From: Luteimonas sp.
Lineage (GTDB): Bacteria > Pseudomonadota > Gammaproteobacteria > Xanthomonadales > Xanthomonadaceae
Length of the DNA stretch: 64,000 nucleotides
Assembly (NCBI GenBank): GCA_024707405.1
Contig: JANPZU010000003.1
Location: forward strand, 124,001-188,000
Reading direction: 5' to 3'
Shown here: piece after piece, positions 1-8,059 of the stretch
Numbering within the stretch: the first letter of the stretch is position 1
Layout: every line of letters starts with the position of its first letter
Notes under the pieces: model-generated
What the model was told of the DNA's origin: nothing
Seen by the model: only the letters and a program-made list of their open reading frames with translations
Database searches by the model: none
Program-made: the position numbers and the translations under genes

Positions 1-296
1 ATCCAGCACTGGATCAGCAGCAGGAAGAGGCTGGCGAGGCAATCGAGCCACGGCTGGCCACCGGACAATGCCGTCGTGGCCAGCAATACCGCGTAGGCCG
101 CGACATGCAGGTGGCTGTCGTCGTGGATGCGCCAGAACCCGGACTCCGCCAGTGCCCGCGCTTGCCACGCCTCGAACATCGGCACCAGGTCGATGTGATC
201 CCACAGCATTAGCGGCAGGTGCCACGCAAGCGTGCCGACAAGCAACAATGCGGCAAAGGCCGCGAACACCGACCCGTTGCGCACCGGCGTGCTCAT
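1..296 (-). CDS. Hypothetical membrane protein, N-terminal part (cut by window edge)
   Basis: Reading down from an ATG at 296, 98 codons stay open to the edge of the window, so only the N-terminus is present. The start shares an ATGA overlap with the stop of the upstream glycosyltransferase gene, so the two are probably co-transcribed. The visible protein has one clear hydrophobic segment near residues 9-26, a polar stretch with several acidic and histidine residues, and a second hydrophobic segment from about residue 72. This resembles the first helix and first periplasmic loop of a polytopic glycosyltransferase like its neighbour, but the catalytic part is outside the window, so the function is inferred only from position. 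Confidence 0.6.
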   Translation of the reverse strand, partial: MSTPVRNGSVFAAFAALLLVGTLAWHLPLMLWDHIDLVPMFEAWQARALAESGFWRIHDDSHLHVAAYAVLLATTALSGGQPWLDCLASLFLLLIQCW

Positions 297-2146
297 TCGC
301 TGCGCAACACCACGCGACCGATGGCGAGCGATTCGACGCTGCCATCGCCACCGGTGATTTCAAGACCCAGCCGGTAACCCCCCGCAGGCAAGTCCGTCGC
401 GTCCACTTCCACACGGAAACCGACGCGCGGCAGGGCGGGATCCTTCGACCGCCCCTGGTAGAACTGGCCGGGCAGTTCGTCGTCCAACCCGTACTCGGCC
501 TCCGCCACGACGCGGCCATCCAGGGTCACCGCCACGCGATCCACGCCCACGACATCCTTGATCGCCCAACCGGACACGGTGAAACGCGGAGCGACTCGCG
601 CATCGGGAACAGGCTCGTTGACGTGCGCGATGGCAGGCGTGACGCAGGCAGCATCTGCTTCACCCGTGCGTTCGGCAAGTGCGAACAACAGGAAGCGCTT
701 CCCGCCATGGTCGACATCCACCACGCGCGGCGACGGCAGCGCACCGAATCCCGTGCACAGCCGTTGGTAGCGATCCAGCAGTTCGCTCAGCTTCTTGTCC
801 GATGGCGAGGCCACCAACAGCAACGGCCCGTCACCGAGATCCTGGCGCGAGGTGATTTCCAGCCCCCACAGCCGGAGTTGCGGCGCCCGCCCGTGGGCAC
901 GGTTGAGCGCGTGCTCGAGCACATGGATGCCCGGATCGCCCAGCGCGAACCCGAGTTCGGCCCCGACCTTGAAGTTGTCGGCCACGATGCGCGTGCCGGC
1001 AGGCATCTCCGCCTGCATCGTGCGCACGGCGTCGGCCAGTTCGCCCCATCCCGAGAAATTCTGCGGATACCACTTCGTGTTCGCGGTGCGCTCGCGGGCT
1101 TCAGGCATCGACACGACGGCGTAGTAGCCGAACATCAACAGCACGCCACAGGCCGCCGTCGCCCAGGTCAGGCCGCGCAACCAGAGCGGCCAGCGCATGA
1201 GCACCAGCGGCAGCAACGGCAGCAACGCAACGTATCCCGGCAACGGCCAGTGGAAGCTCACGCGCTCGGTGTCGGCGACGAAGCCCAGCACGAAGAAACC
1301 GAGCACCACGACCCCGCCGGCGAGCGCCAGGAACCGGATCGATGCGCGGGCATCGTCGCGGAACGACCATGCCGCCGACAGCAGCGCGACCAGCAGCAGC
1401 GGCGTGACGAAGGCGGCCTGGATCGGGATGAAGTCGAGGCCCTCGCCATGCAGGGCCCACGGATGCCGATCGACCAACTGGAAACGCAAGCCTGCTTCGG
1501 CGTTCTCGATGTTCCATGCCAGCAGCGGGATCCACGCCGCCGCGCCGAACGCCAGCGCGACCAGCACGCGAGGATCGCGCAGCAGCACGCGCCCCTGCGG
1601 CAACAGCAACAACGCCAGGCACCCGGCCCCGATCACCGCGATGAACCGGTAGTGGCTCAACGCACCGATCGCCAGCCCAAGCGCAAGCTGCAAGGCCACG
1701 CCGTGGGTGACGCCCTTGAACATGCGCGTCATCGCATCGAGGCAAATCACGGTGGCCAGCGTCATCGCCACGTCCGGCAGCGCCAGCAGGCCCAGCGTGG
1801 TGAACAGCGGCAACAGGAGGGCACAGCAACCCGCCACCCAGGCTTCGCGTTCGCCGACCTCGCGCGCCGTGATGCGTACTACCAGCCACGGCAGCAGCGC
1901 CGCGACCAGCAGGAACATCGTGCGCACCGCGAGCATGCCGTCGCCGAACAGCACTTCCCCGGAGCGGATCAACCACGCCGTCAGTCCCGGAAGATCGGAA
2001 TAGGCCCATGCCAGGTGGCGCCCTTCCTGCCAGTAGAACGCCTCGTCCACGAACAGCGGCAGTCGCGACGCGATGACCGCCTTGGCCAGCACCAACGCCG
2101 CCCACAGCGTGACGTACACCGCTTTCGCATCGATCCGACCACGCAT
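293..2146 (-). CDS. GT39/ArnT-like membrane glycosyltransferase with C-terminal soluble domain
   Basis: A 617-residue polytopic inner-membrane protein. After a first helix (about residues 8-28) it has the motif LFVDEAFYW, which matches the acidic catalytic loop of the dolichyl-phosphate-mannose mannosyltransferase/ArnT superfamily, followed by about ten further hydrophobic segments to about residue 350. These enzymes move a sugar from a polyprenyl phosphate carrier onto a periplasmic acceptor. Residues 370-617 are soluble; the last ~110 look like an Ig-like beta domain, with the pattern SGWAIKDVVGVDRVAVTLDG. The donor and acceptor cannot be told from sequence. The downstream gene overlaps by four bases. 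Confidence 0.75.
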   Translation of the reverse strand: MRGRIDAKAVYVTLWAALVLAKAVIASRLPLFVDEAFYWQEGRHLAWAYSDLPGLTAWLIRSGEVLFGDGMLAVRTMFLLVAALLPWLVVRITAREVGEREAWVAGCCALLLPLFTTLGLLALPDVAMTLATVICLDAMTRMFKGVTHGVALQLALGLAIGALSHYRFIAVIGAGCLALLLLPQGRVLLRDPRVLVALAFGAAAWIPLLAWNIENAEAGLRFQLVDRHPWALHGEGLDFIPIQAAFVTPLLLVALLSAAWSFRDDARASIRFLALAGGVVVLGFFVLGFVADTERVSFHWPLPGYVALLPLLPLVLMRWPLWLRGLTWATAACGVLLMFGYYAVVSMPEARERTANTKWYPQNFSGWGELADAVRTMQAEMPAGTRIVADNFKVGAELGFALGDPGIHVLEHALNRAHGRAPQLRLWGLEITSRQDLGDGPLLLVASPSDKKLSELLDRYQRLCTGFGALPSPRVVDVDHGGKRFLLFALAERTGEADAACVTPAIAHVNEPVPDARVAPRFTVSGWAIKDVVGVDRVAVTLDGRVVAEAEYGLDDELPGQFYQGRSKDPALPRVGFRVEVDATDLPAGGYRLGLEITGGDGSVESLAIGRVVLRSE

Positions 2147-2193
2147 CCGTCCACGTCCCCGCTACACTCGACCGGTACCGTCAGGAGCCAGAC

Positions 2194-3147
2194 ATGTCCG
2201 TGTCCCCTGCTGTTGAGCACATGCTAACCGACGCGCATCACGACGCGATGAATCGCGCACTGGCACAGGTCAATGCGCTCGTGCTCGGCAAGCCGCACGA
2301 AGTCCGCCTCGCATTGGTCGCCCTGCTCTCCGGTGGCCATCTGTTGATCGAAGACCTGCCGGGACTGGGCAAGACCACGCTTGCGCACGCACTGGCGGCG
2401 ACGCTGGGCCTCGGCTTCCAGCGCGTGCAGTTCACCTCCGACCTGCTGCCGTCGGACATCGTCGGGGTCTCGGTGTTCGATGCGCAATCGCGGCGGTTCG
2501 AGTTCCATCCCGGCCCGGTTTTCGCGCACGTATTGCTGGCCGACGAGATCAACCGCGCGCCGCCGCGCACGCAGAGCGCACTGCTCGAAGCGATGGCCGA
2601 ACAACAGGTGAGCGTCGACGGCACCACGCATCCGCTGCCCGAACCCTTCTTCGTGATCGCGACGCAGAACCCGGTCGACCTGGCCGGCACCTACCCCCTG
2701 CCCGATTCGCAACTCGACCGCTTCCTGCTCCGGCTCAACCTCGGCTATCCGAACGAAGAGGCCGAACGCGCATTGCTGTCGGGCGAGGATCGACGCGACC
2801 TGATCGCTGGCGCCAGGCCCGTGTTCGATGCCACCAGCGTGCTCGAACTGCGGCGCGCGGTGGCCGGCGTGCATGCCAGCGCGGCGCTGGTCGCCTACGT
2901 GCAGGCGCTGCTGGCCAGGAGCCGCCACCAGTCGGGCGTCCGTGTCGGACTCTCGCCGCGCGCCGGCATCGCGCTGCTGCGTGCAGCCCGCGCCTACGCG
3001 ATGTTGCTGGGTCGCCCGCACGTGCTGCCGGAAGACGTGCAGGCGCTGTTCGTCGCGGTGGCCGCGCATCGGCTGGTGCCGGAAAGCGATGGCGGCGACG
3101 GCACGTCGCTTGCCCGCGCGATCCTTCAGGGCGTCCCGGTGGACTGA
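2194..3147 (+). CDS. MoxR-family AAA+ ATPase
   Basis: A 317-residue cytoplasmic ATPase. Walker A is DLPGLGKTT (Lys60) and Walker B is LLADEIN (Asp117-Glu118). The sensor-1 region ATQNP and the ENRAPP-like signature typical of the MoxR family are also visible. MoxR proteins act as chaperones that activate or mature partner proteins, usually ones encoded next to them. Here it is followed after 12 bases by a DUF58 protein and then a transglutaminase, the standard MoxR-DUF58-TgpA arrangement. The ATG at 2194 has a GGAG ribosome site 8 bases upstream; a -10-like TACACT lies at 2163-2168. A second in-frame ATG at 2221 is a possible alternative. Confidence 0.9.
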   Translation: MSVSPAVEHMLTDAHHDAMNRALAQVNALVLGKPHEVRLALVALLSGGHLLIEDLPGLGKTTLAHALAATLGLGFQRVQFTSDLLPSDIVGVSVFDAQSRRFEFHPGPVFAHVLLADEINRAPPRTQSALLEAMAEQQVSVDGTTHPLPEPFFVIATQNPVDLAGTYPLPDSQLDRFLLRLNLGYPNEEAERALLSGEDRRDLIAGARPVFDATSVLELRRAVAGVHASAALVAYVQALLARSRHQSGVRVGLSPRAGIALLRAARAYAMLLGRPHVLPEDVQALFVAVAAHRLVPESDGGDGTSLARAILQGVPVD

Positions 3148-3159
3148 GGCACGCACACG

Positions 3160-4140
3160 ATGCCTTCCGCATTGGCGATGCGATTGCACGCCCGCTTCGA
3201 GCGTCTCGCGCGCCCGCGTTCGCCCGAAACGCTCCCGGTGCGCTTCGACCGTCGCCGGATCTACATCCTGCCGACGGCGTTCGGAGGGTTCTTCCTCGCT
3301 CTGCTGCTGGCGATGGCGCTGGGTGCGCTGAACTACAACAACAATCCTGCCTTGATGTTGTGCCTGTTGCTGGCGGGCACCGGCATCGCCAGCCTGCTGC
3401 ACTCGCAGTTGCAACTGAGCGGGCTGCAGGTCCACGCCGTAGGCGGCGATCCGGTTCCGGCCGGTAATCCGCTGCAGTTGCGCGTGCACGTGCGGGCCGC
3501 AGCCGGGCGCGAGCGTCGCGGTCTGCGCGTCGAATGCCTGGGCGTCGCCTCGACGCTGTCGCTGTCCGATGGCGCCGGCGAAGCCGTTGTCGCGATCCCC
3601 ACCACGATGCGCGGCTGGCTCGACATCGGGCGGCTGCGCGTATCGACGACACGCCCCTTGGGACTTGCGCGCGCATGGGCGTATGCCTGGCCCGATGCTC
3701 CCCTGCTCGTCCACCCCTCTCCCGAACGAAACGCACCTGCGCTTCCGCAAGGACAAGGCGAGCAGGCGCAAGCACGGCTCGATCCCGCCGGCGACGATGC
3801 CCACCACCTGCGCACATGGCGTCGCGGCGATTCACGGCGCGCGATTGCGTGGAAACCGTCGGCGCGACGCGACGCGCTGCTCGTGCGCGAATACGAACAA
3901 CCCGTGGGCGCCGACATCGTGCTCGACTGGCATGCGTTGTCGTCACTGGCGTACGAAGACCGCATCCGCCGGCTCGCCGCCTGGATCGACCAGGCCGAAC
4001 GCGAATCGCGCCGCTACCGATTGCAGTTGCCTGGGCAACCTCCGATAGGCCCTGCCCTGGGCATGCAACATCGCCATGCCTGCCTCCGCGCACTGGCCCT
4101 GCTTCCCGCCGCGACACCGTCCCATGCCCAAACGCGCTGA
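3160..4140 (+). CDS. DUF58 domain protein
   Basis: A 326-residue protein with two adjacent hydrophobic segments near the N-terminus (about residues 43-75) and a soluble C-terminal part. The C-terminal motif RRGDSRRAIAWKPSARRD is the DUF58 signature (R-GD-R-I-WK-AR), and a vWA-like fold is expected there. DUF58 proteins are partners of MoxR ATPases; their biochemical role is not settled. The gene lies between moxR (12-base gap) and the transglutaminase gene, whose start lies inside the last codons of this one, which indicates translational coupling. Confidence 0.85.
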   Translation: MPSALAMRLHARFERLARPRSPETLPVRFDRRRIYILPTAFGGFFLALLLAMALGALNYNNNPALMLCLLLAGTGIASLLHSQLQLSGLQVHAVGGDPVPAGNPLQLRVHVRAAAGRERRGLRVECLGVASTLSLSDGAGEAVVAIPTTMRGWLDIGRLRVSTTRPLGLARAWAYAWPDAPLLVHPSPERNAPALPQGQGEQAQARLDPAGDDAHHLRTWRRGDSRRAIAWKPSARRDALLVREYEQPVGADIVLDWHALSSLAYEDRIRRLAAWIDQAERESRRYRLQLPGQPPIGPALGMQHRHACLRALALLPAATPSHAQTR

Positions 4141-6109
4141 ATCGCCCATCCTTGAGGCCAGCAGCCGGGCATGGGCCTTGCTCGCGGCCGCGGCCTGCCT
4201 GCTCCCCCTTCTGCTGCAACTCGCGCCACGGATCGCGATCGGCGTCGCCGTCGTCGGCACGCTGGTCGCTGCCCTGTCCTGGCAGCGGCGCCTGCCCGGC
4301 TGGCTGCGCCTGTTGCTGGCAGTGGGCATCGTCGCCATCGTGATGACCGAGATGGGTTTCCGCATCGGTCGCGACACCGGCTGCGCGCTGCTGGCGGCGA
4401 TGCTTGCGATCAAGCCGATGGAGCTACGCACCCTGCGCGACGGACGCAGCCTGCTGGGGTTCGCCTTGTTCGCGCCGTTCGCCACCTTCCTGCTCGACCA
4501 AGGGCCGCTCTCGCTCGCGCTGGGACTGGTCGCGGCATTGCTGGTGCTGGTCGCGTTGCTGCGGCTGTCGGAGCAGGAATCCCGCGATCCGCTGCAGCCA
4601 CGCACGCTGCGCCGCATCGGCACCGTGCTGCGTTTGTCGGCGATCGGATTGCCGCTTGCGCTGGCTGCGTTCTGGCTGTTCCCGCGCATCGGCACGCCGT
4701 TGTGGGGCGTACCCGAACGCGCGCTCGCCCGCCCGGGGTTGTCCGACACCATGAGTCCGGGCGAATGGCTCGACCTGATGACCGACGACCGTCCCGCGAT
4801 GCGCGTGGTGTTCTTCGGTGACGAGCCGCCGCCGGACCAGATGTATTGGCGCGGCCCGGTATTGATGGACTTCGATGGCCGCGACTGGACGCAGTCGCGC
4901 TGGCTGCGCAACCTGCCGCCGGCCGAGATCGTGCAATCGGATCTCGTGTGGGACTACGAGATGGAGATGGAGCCGACTGATCGCCGGCAGTTCGTCGCGC
5001 TGGAAATGCCGCTCGCGATGCCGGCAGGCACCAGCAACGCATGGGATCACAGCATGCAGTCGGATCGCACCTTGAGTGCACTGACCCGCTGGCGGATGCG
5101 CTCTTCGCCTGTCATCCAGTTCGAACCTCGCCTGCCGGTCATGCTCCGGCAGCAGGCCCTGCGCCTGCCCGAAGGCTTCAATCCCAGAACCGTGGCACTC
5201 GGCCGGCAATGGCGGATGGAAGCCGGCGACGGCAACGACGCGGCGATCGTCGATCGCGCGATGCGGATGATCCGCGCCGAGTTCGGCTACACGCTCGACA
5301 CGCCCTTCCCCGGCCGGCATTCGGCGGACGAATTCCTGTTCGAATGGAAGCAGGGCTTCTGCGAGCACTTCAGTTCCGCGTTCGTGATCCTGATGCGCTC
5401 GGCAGGCGTGCCCGCGCGCGTGGTCACTGGCTACACCGGCGGCTACCGCAACCCCTTCGGCAACTACTGGATCGTGCGCCGCATGGACGCGCATGCCTGG
5501 GCCGAAGTCTGGCTGGAAGGCCACGGCTGGGTGCGCGTGGATCCGACCGCCGCCGTCGCGCCGGAACGGATCTACGACACCCTCGAGGATCGGATCGGCG
5601 GCAGTGCCCTGCGTGCGCTGCCCGGCTTCGTCACGGCGCTGGATTTCGGCGACTGGATGCGCCGCGGCTGGAACGACCTCGTGCTCGGCTTCGATGCCGA
5701 CCGCCAACGCAACCTGTTCAAACCCCTCGGCGGCACCGGCCTCGGCTCTGGCAGCCTGGTCGCCCTGTTCGCGCTGGCCGCGTGCCTGGCATTGGCGTGG
5801 ATGCTGTGGCTGAGTGCGCGCGATGTCCGCGAGCGCGACCCCGTCCTGCGCGCCTGGCACCGGATGAACCGACGCTACGCCCGCCGCGGCCTGGCGCGCG
5901 CGCCTGACGAACCGGCATCACACTGGGCGGCGCGCCTGTCCCAAACGCTGGATCCGGCAGCAGCCCGCGCCCTGTCCTCGCTCACCCAACGTTTCATGCA
6001 ATGGCGGTACGCTGCGCACACGGGAGATCCGGCCGCCACGCGCCAGCTTGTGCGCGACCTGCGCAGGCATCGCCCCGGCCACGCCGATCCAAGGGAGCCA
6101 TCGCCATGA
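4124..6109 (+). CDS. TgpA-like membrane transglutaminase
   Basis: A 661-residue protein with six or more N-terminal transmembrane segments (DUF3488 region, residues 1-190), a periplasmic transglutaminase-like domain and one more C-terminal helix followed by a DUF4129-like tail. The papain-like triad is visible: Cys in KQGFCEHFSS, His in MDAHAWAEVW and Asp in VRVDPTAAV. TgpA of Pseudomonas aeruginosa is an essential protein of this type linked to the cell envelope. I chose ATG 4124 (protein MPKRAES...), which overlaps the DUF58 gene by 17 bases, over an in-frame ATG 48 bases upstream that would run deeper into that gene. The stop shares ATGA with the next start. Confidence 0.88.
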   Translation: MPKRAESPILEASSRAWALLAAAACLLPLLLQLAPRIAIGVAVVGTLVAALSWQRRLPGWLRLLLAVGIVAIVMTEMGFRIGRDTGCALLAAMLAIKPMELRTLRDGRSLLGFALFAPFATFLLDQGPLSLALGLVAALLVLVALLRLSEQESRDPLQPRTLRRIGTVLRLSAIGLPLALAAFWLFPRIGTPLWGVPERALARPGLSDTMSPGEWLDLMTDDRPAMRVVFFGDEPPPDQMYWRGPVLMDFDGRDWTQSRWLRNLPPAEIVQSDLVWDYEMEMEPTDRRQFVALEMPLAMPAGTSNAWDHSMQSDRTLSALTRWRMRSSPVIQFEPRLPVMLRQQALRLPEGFNPRTVALGRQWRMEAGDGNDAAIVDRAMRMIRAEFGYTLDTPFPGRHSADEFLFEWKQGFCEHFSSAFVILMRSAGVPARVVTGYTGGYRNPFGNYWIVRRMDAHAWAEVWLEGHGWVRVDPTAAVAPERIYDTLEDRIGGSALRALPGFVTALDFGDWMRRGWNDLVLGFDADRQRNLFKPLGGTGLGSGSLVALFALAACLALAWMLWLSARDVRERDPVLRAWHRMNRRYARRGLARAPDEPASHWAARLSQTLDPAAARALSSLTQRFMQWRYAAHTGDPAATRQLVRDLRRHRPGHADPREPSP

Positions 6110-6591
6110 TCCACCGCCTCCTCGCCGCCGCGATACTGCTGGTATTGCTGTCGGCCTGCGCCAGCTACCCCAAGCCGCTGCAGGGCAGCTTCACCGAGAC
6201 CACGCCGCATGCCGCGATGCAGGGCGACGGCATCGGCGCGACCGTGCGCTGGGGCGGACGCATCGTGCAGGTCGAACCGCGCGCGGACGCCACCTGCTTC
6301 GAGATGATCTCGACCCGGCTCACCGCCACCGGCCGTCCCTACTGGGCCGACGACGACACCAACGGCCGCTTCATCGCCTGCCGCGCCGGCTTCTACGATC
6401 CGGCGGTGTTCGAGAAGAACCGCGAAGTCACCTTCACCGGCCGCATCGACGGTTACGAAAGCCGCCGCATCGGCGAATACGAGTATCGCTTCCCGCGCGT
6501 CGCCGCCGACGTGGTCTACCTGTGGCCCGTGCGCGAAACCGTGCAGGTCGTGACCCGGCCGGCACCCTGGCCGTGGTGGGGCTGGTGGTGA
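6106..6591 (+). CDS. Slp-family outer-membrane lipoprotein
   Basis: A 161-residue lipoprotein precursor with a short signal peptide and the lipobox LLSAC, giving Cys18 as the lipidated residue. The rest matches the Slp family (starvation/carbon-induced outer membrane lipoprotein), including the GGRIVQVE segment, a conserved Cys pair (in DATCFEM and FIACRAGFYDP) and a C-terminal half with YEYRFPRVAADVVYLW. The C-terminus is Pro/Trp-rich and ends WPWWGWW. It overlaps the tgpA-like gene by ATGA, so it is the last gene of the MoxR operon, and a bidirectional hairpin terminator follows. Confidence 0.85.
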   Translation: MIHRLLAAAILLVLLSACASYPKPLQGSFTETTPHAAMQGDGIGATVRWGGRIVQVEPRADATCFEMISTRLTATGRPYWADDDTNGRFIACRAGFYDPAVFEKNREVTFTGRIDGYESRRIGEYEYRFPRVAADVVYLWPVRETVQVVTRPAPWPWWGWW

Positions 6592-6613
6592 CCTGCACTG
6601 TCCACGCCAATGA

Positions 6614-6638
6614 AAACGCCCGGCAATGCCGGGCGTTT
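6614..6638. terminator. Bidirectional rho-independent terminator
   Basis: A perfect 11-bp stem, AAACGCCCGGC with GCCGGGCGTTT, encloses an AAT loop. A-rich and T-rich flanks on opposite sides suit termination from both directions. It lies between the convergent slp-like and HIT genes. Confidence 0.85.
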
Positions 6639-6640
6639 CG

Positions 6641-6991
6641 TCATCCGGGAGTACCGAACCTTCCCAGTGGCGCACCGGCCAGCAGGTGCAGGTGGATCTG
6701 GAACACGGTCTGCCCGCCGTCGCCGTTGCAGTTCATGACGATGCGGTAGCCATCCTCGTCGAAGCCCTGCGCCTTCGCGTACGCCGCAGCGGCCACCGCA
6801 AGACGACCGATCACTTCCGGCTCGCCGACGGGCACGTCGTTCAAGGTCGCGAAGGTCTGCTTAGGCACGAACAGCACGTGCACCGGCGCTTGCGGCGCGA
6901 TGTCGCGGAAGGCGATGACGTGCTCGTCCTCGAACACGATGTCCGCCGGGATCTCGCGCCGGATGATCTTGTGGAAGATGGTGTCGGACAT
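6641..6991 (-). CDS. HIT-family nucleotide hydrolase (HinT-like)
   Basis: A 116-residue cytoplasmic protein of the histidine triad family. The triad appears as VFQIHLHLLAG near the C-terminus (H-x-H-x-H-like; the first position is Gln-Ile-His) and the conserved VLFVPK segment is present. HinT-type enzymes hydrolyse purine nucleoside phosphoramidates and aminoacyl adenylates. The length is normal for the family. It is downstream of recR on the same strand with a 12-base gap, so it probably forms the end of the dnaX-ybaB-recR transcript. Confidence 0.88.
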   Translation of the reverse strand: MSDTIFHKIIRREIPADIVFEDEHVIAFRDIAPQAPVHVLFVPKQTFATLNDVPVGEPEVIGRLAVAAAAYAKAQGFDEDGYRIVMNCNGDGGQTVFQIHLHLLAGAPLGRFGTPG

Positions 6992-7003
6992 GCCTTGCTC
7001 CTC

Positions 7004-7603
7004 TTATTGCGGCACTTCGCTGCGCGTGCCGAATGCGTGCGACAGCGTGCCGCGATCCACGTATTCCAGTTCGCCGCCCAACGGTACGCCATGGGCGAGA
7101 CGGCTCGGCCTTACGCCGGCCTGCCGCGCGAGTTGCGCCAGGTAGTGCGCGGTGGCTTCGCCTTCCACGGTGGGATTGGTGGCGATGATGAGTTCCTGCA
7201 CCTCGCCTTCCTTCAACCTGTCGGCCAGCATGTCGAGCCCGAGCTCGCGCGGGCCGATGCCATCGAGCGGACTCAGCCTGCCCTGCAACACGAAGTAATG
7301 GCCGCGATAACCGGTCGCTTGCTCGATCGCCAGTCGGTCGACCGGCGACTCCACCACGCACAACTGGTGTGCGTCGCGCGCGGCACTGGCGCAGGTGGCG
7401 CAGGTCTCGGTCTCGCTGAAGTCGCGGCAGCGCCTGCAGTGGCCGATGCGTTCGACCGCCTCGGCCAGCGCCGACGACAAGCGCCGCCCGCCCTCGCGCT
7501 CGCGCTCGAGCACGTGGTAGGCCATGCGTTGCGCCGTCTTCTGGCCGACGCCCGGCAACACGCGGAAGGCTTCGATCAGTTGTTCGAGGAGGGAACTGGA
7601 CAT
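7004..7603 (-). CDS. recR: Recombination protein RecR
   Basis: A 199-residue protein that works with RecF and RecO to load RecA at gapped DNA. Domains in order are a helix-hairpin-helix segment ([16 protein letters not shown]), a C4 zinc finger ([16 protein letters not shown]) and a Toprim domain ([12 protein letters not shown] ... [18 protein letters not shown]). I start at ATG 7603 (MSSSLLEQL...); an earlier in-frame codon would add 24 residues unlike the family and would run into the intergenic hairpins. The order dnaX-ybaB-recR is conserved in many bacteria. Confidence 0.96.
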   Translation of the reverse strand: MSSSLLEQLIEAFRVLPGVGQKTAQRMAYHVLEREREGGRRLSSALAEAVERIGHCRRCRDFSETETCATCASAARDAHQLCVVESPVDRLAIEQATGYRGHYFVLQGRLSPLDGIGPRELGLDMLADRLKEGEVQELIIATNPTVEGEATAHYLAQLARQAGVRPSRLAHGVPLGGELEYVDRGTLSHAFGTRSEVPQ

Positions 7604-7674
7604 GTCCTTGGTCGTGATGGCGGCAACGGAGCGGGCATTCGCATTGCGAACAACGCACTCATCCGCCTTCGGCA

Positions 7675-7720
7675 CCCCCGCCTTCGCGGGGGCAGGCTCT
7701 TCTCCCGCCAGCGGGAGAAG
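7675..7720. repeat. Paired intergenic hairpins between ybaB and recR
   Basis: Two perfect inverted repeats lie side by side: CCCCCGC-CTTC-GCGGGGG (7675-7692) and CTTCTCCCGC-CA-GCGGGAGAAG (7699-7720). There is no T tract, so it does not look like a simple intrinsic terminator. CCCTCTCCCGC-type hairpins are common in Xanthomonadaceae intergenic DNA, from general knowledge, so this is likely a small dispersed palindromic element affecting processing or stability of the ybaB-recR mRNA. Confidence 0.6.
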
Positions 7721-7729
7721 GAACAGCCT

Positions 7730-8050
7730 TCAGAACGGCAATTTCATGCCCGGCGGCAGCGGCATGCCCGCGGTCGCCGAGGCCATCATTTCCTTGGACA
7801 CCGCATCGGCCTTGTTGGACGCATCGTTGAATGCCGCGGCGATGAGGTCTTCCGCCATCTCCTGGTCGGACAGCACGCTCGGATCGATGCGCACCTTGCG
7901 GCACTCCTTGGCACCGGTCAGCGTGACGCTGACCATGCCGCCACCGGCATTGCCGGTGACTTCGAGGGCGGCGATCTCCTGCTGCACGCGCTGCATGTTT
8001 TCCTGCATCTTCTGCGCCTGCTGCATCAATTGGGCGATGTTTCCACGCAT
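7730..8050 (-). CDS. ybaB: YbaB/EbfC nucleoid-associated protein
   Basis: A 106-residue protein of the YbaB/EbfC family, small dimeric DNA-binding proteins associated with the nucleoid. It has the usual N-terminal coiled helix rich in Gln/Met ([20 protein letters not shown]) and the conserved core with GMVSVTLTG. The C-terminal segment [11 protein letters not shown] is also standard. It lies 9 bases downstream of dnaX, as expected for the dnaX-ybaB-recR operon. Confidence 0.93.
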   Translation of the reverse strand: MRGNIAQLMQQAQKMQENMQRVQQEIAALEVTGNAGGGMVSVTLTGAKECRKVRIDPSVLSDQEMAEDLIAAAFNDASNKADAVSKEMMASATAGMPLPPGMKLPF

Positions 8051-8059
8051 CTTCGTTTC

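Noticed and set aside
68-2227. 719-codon plus-strand frame
   Set aside because: It is antisense to the GT39 gene and overlaps the moxR start; low-complexity Arg/Gln/His-rich.
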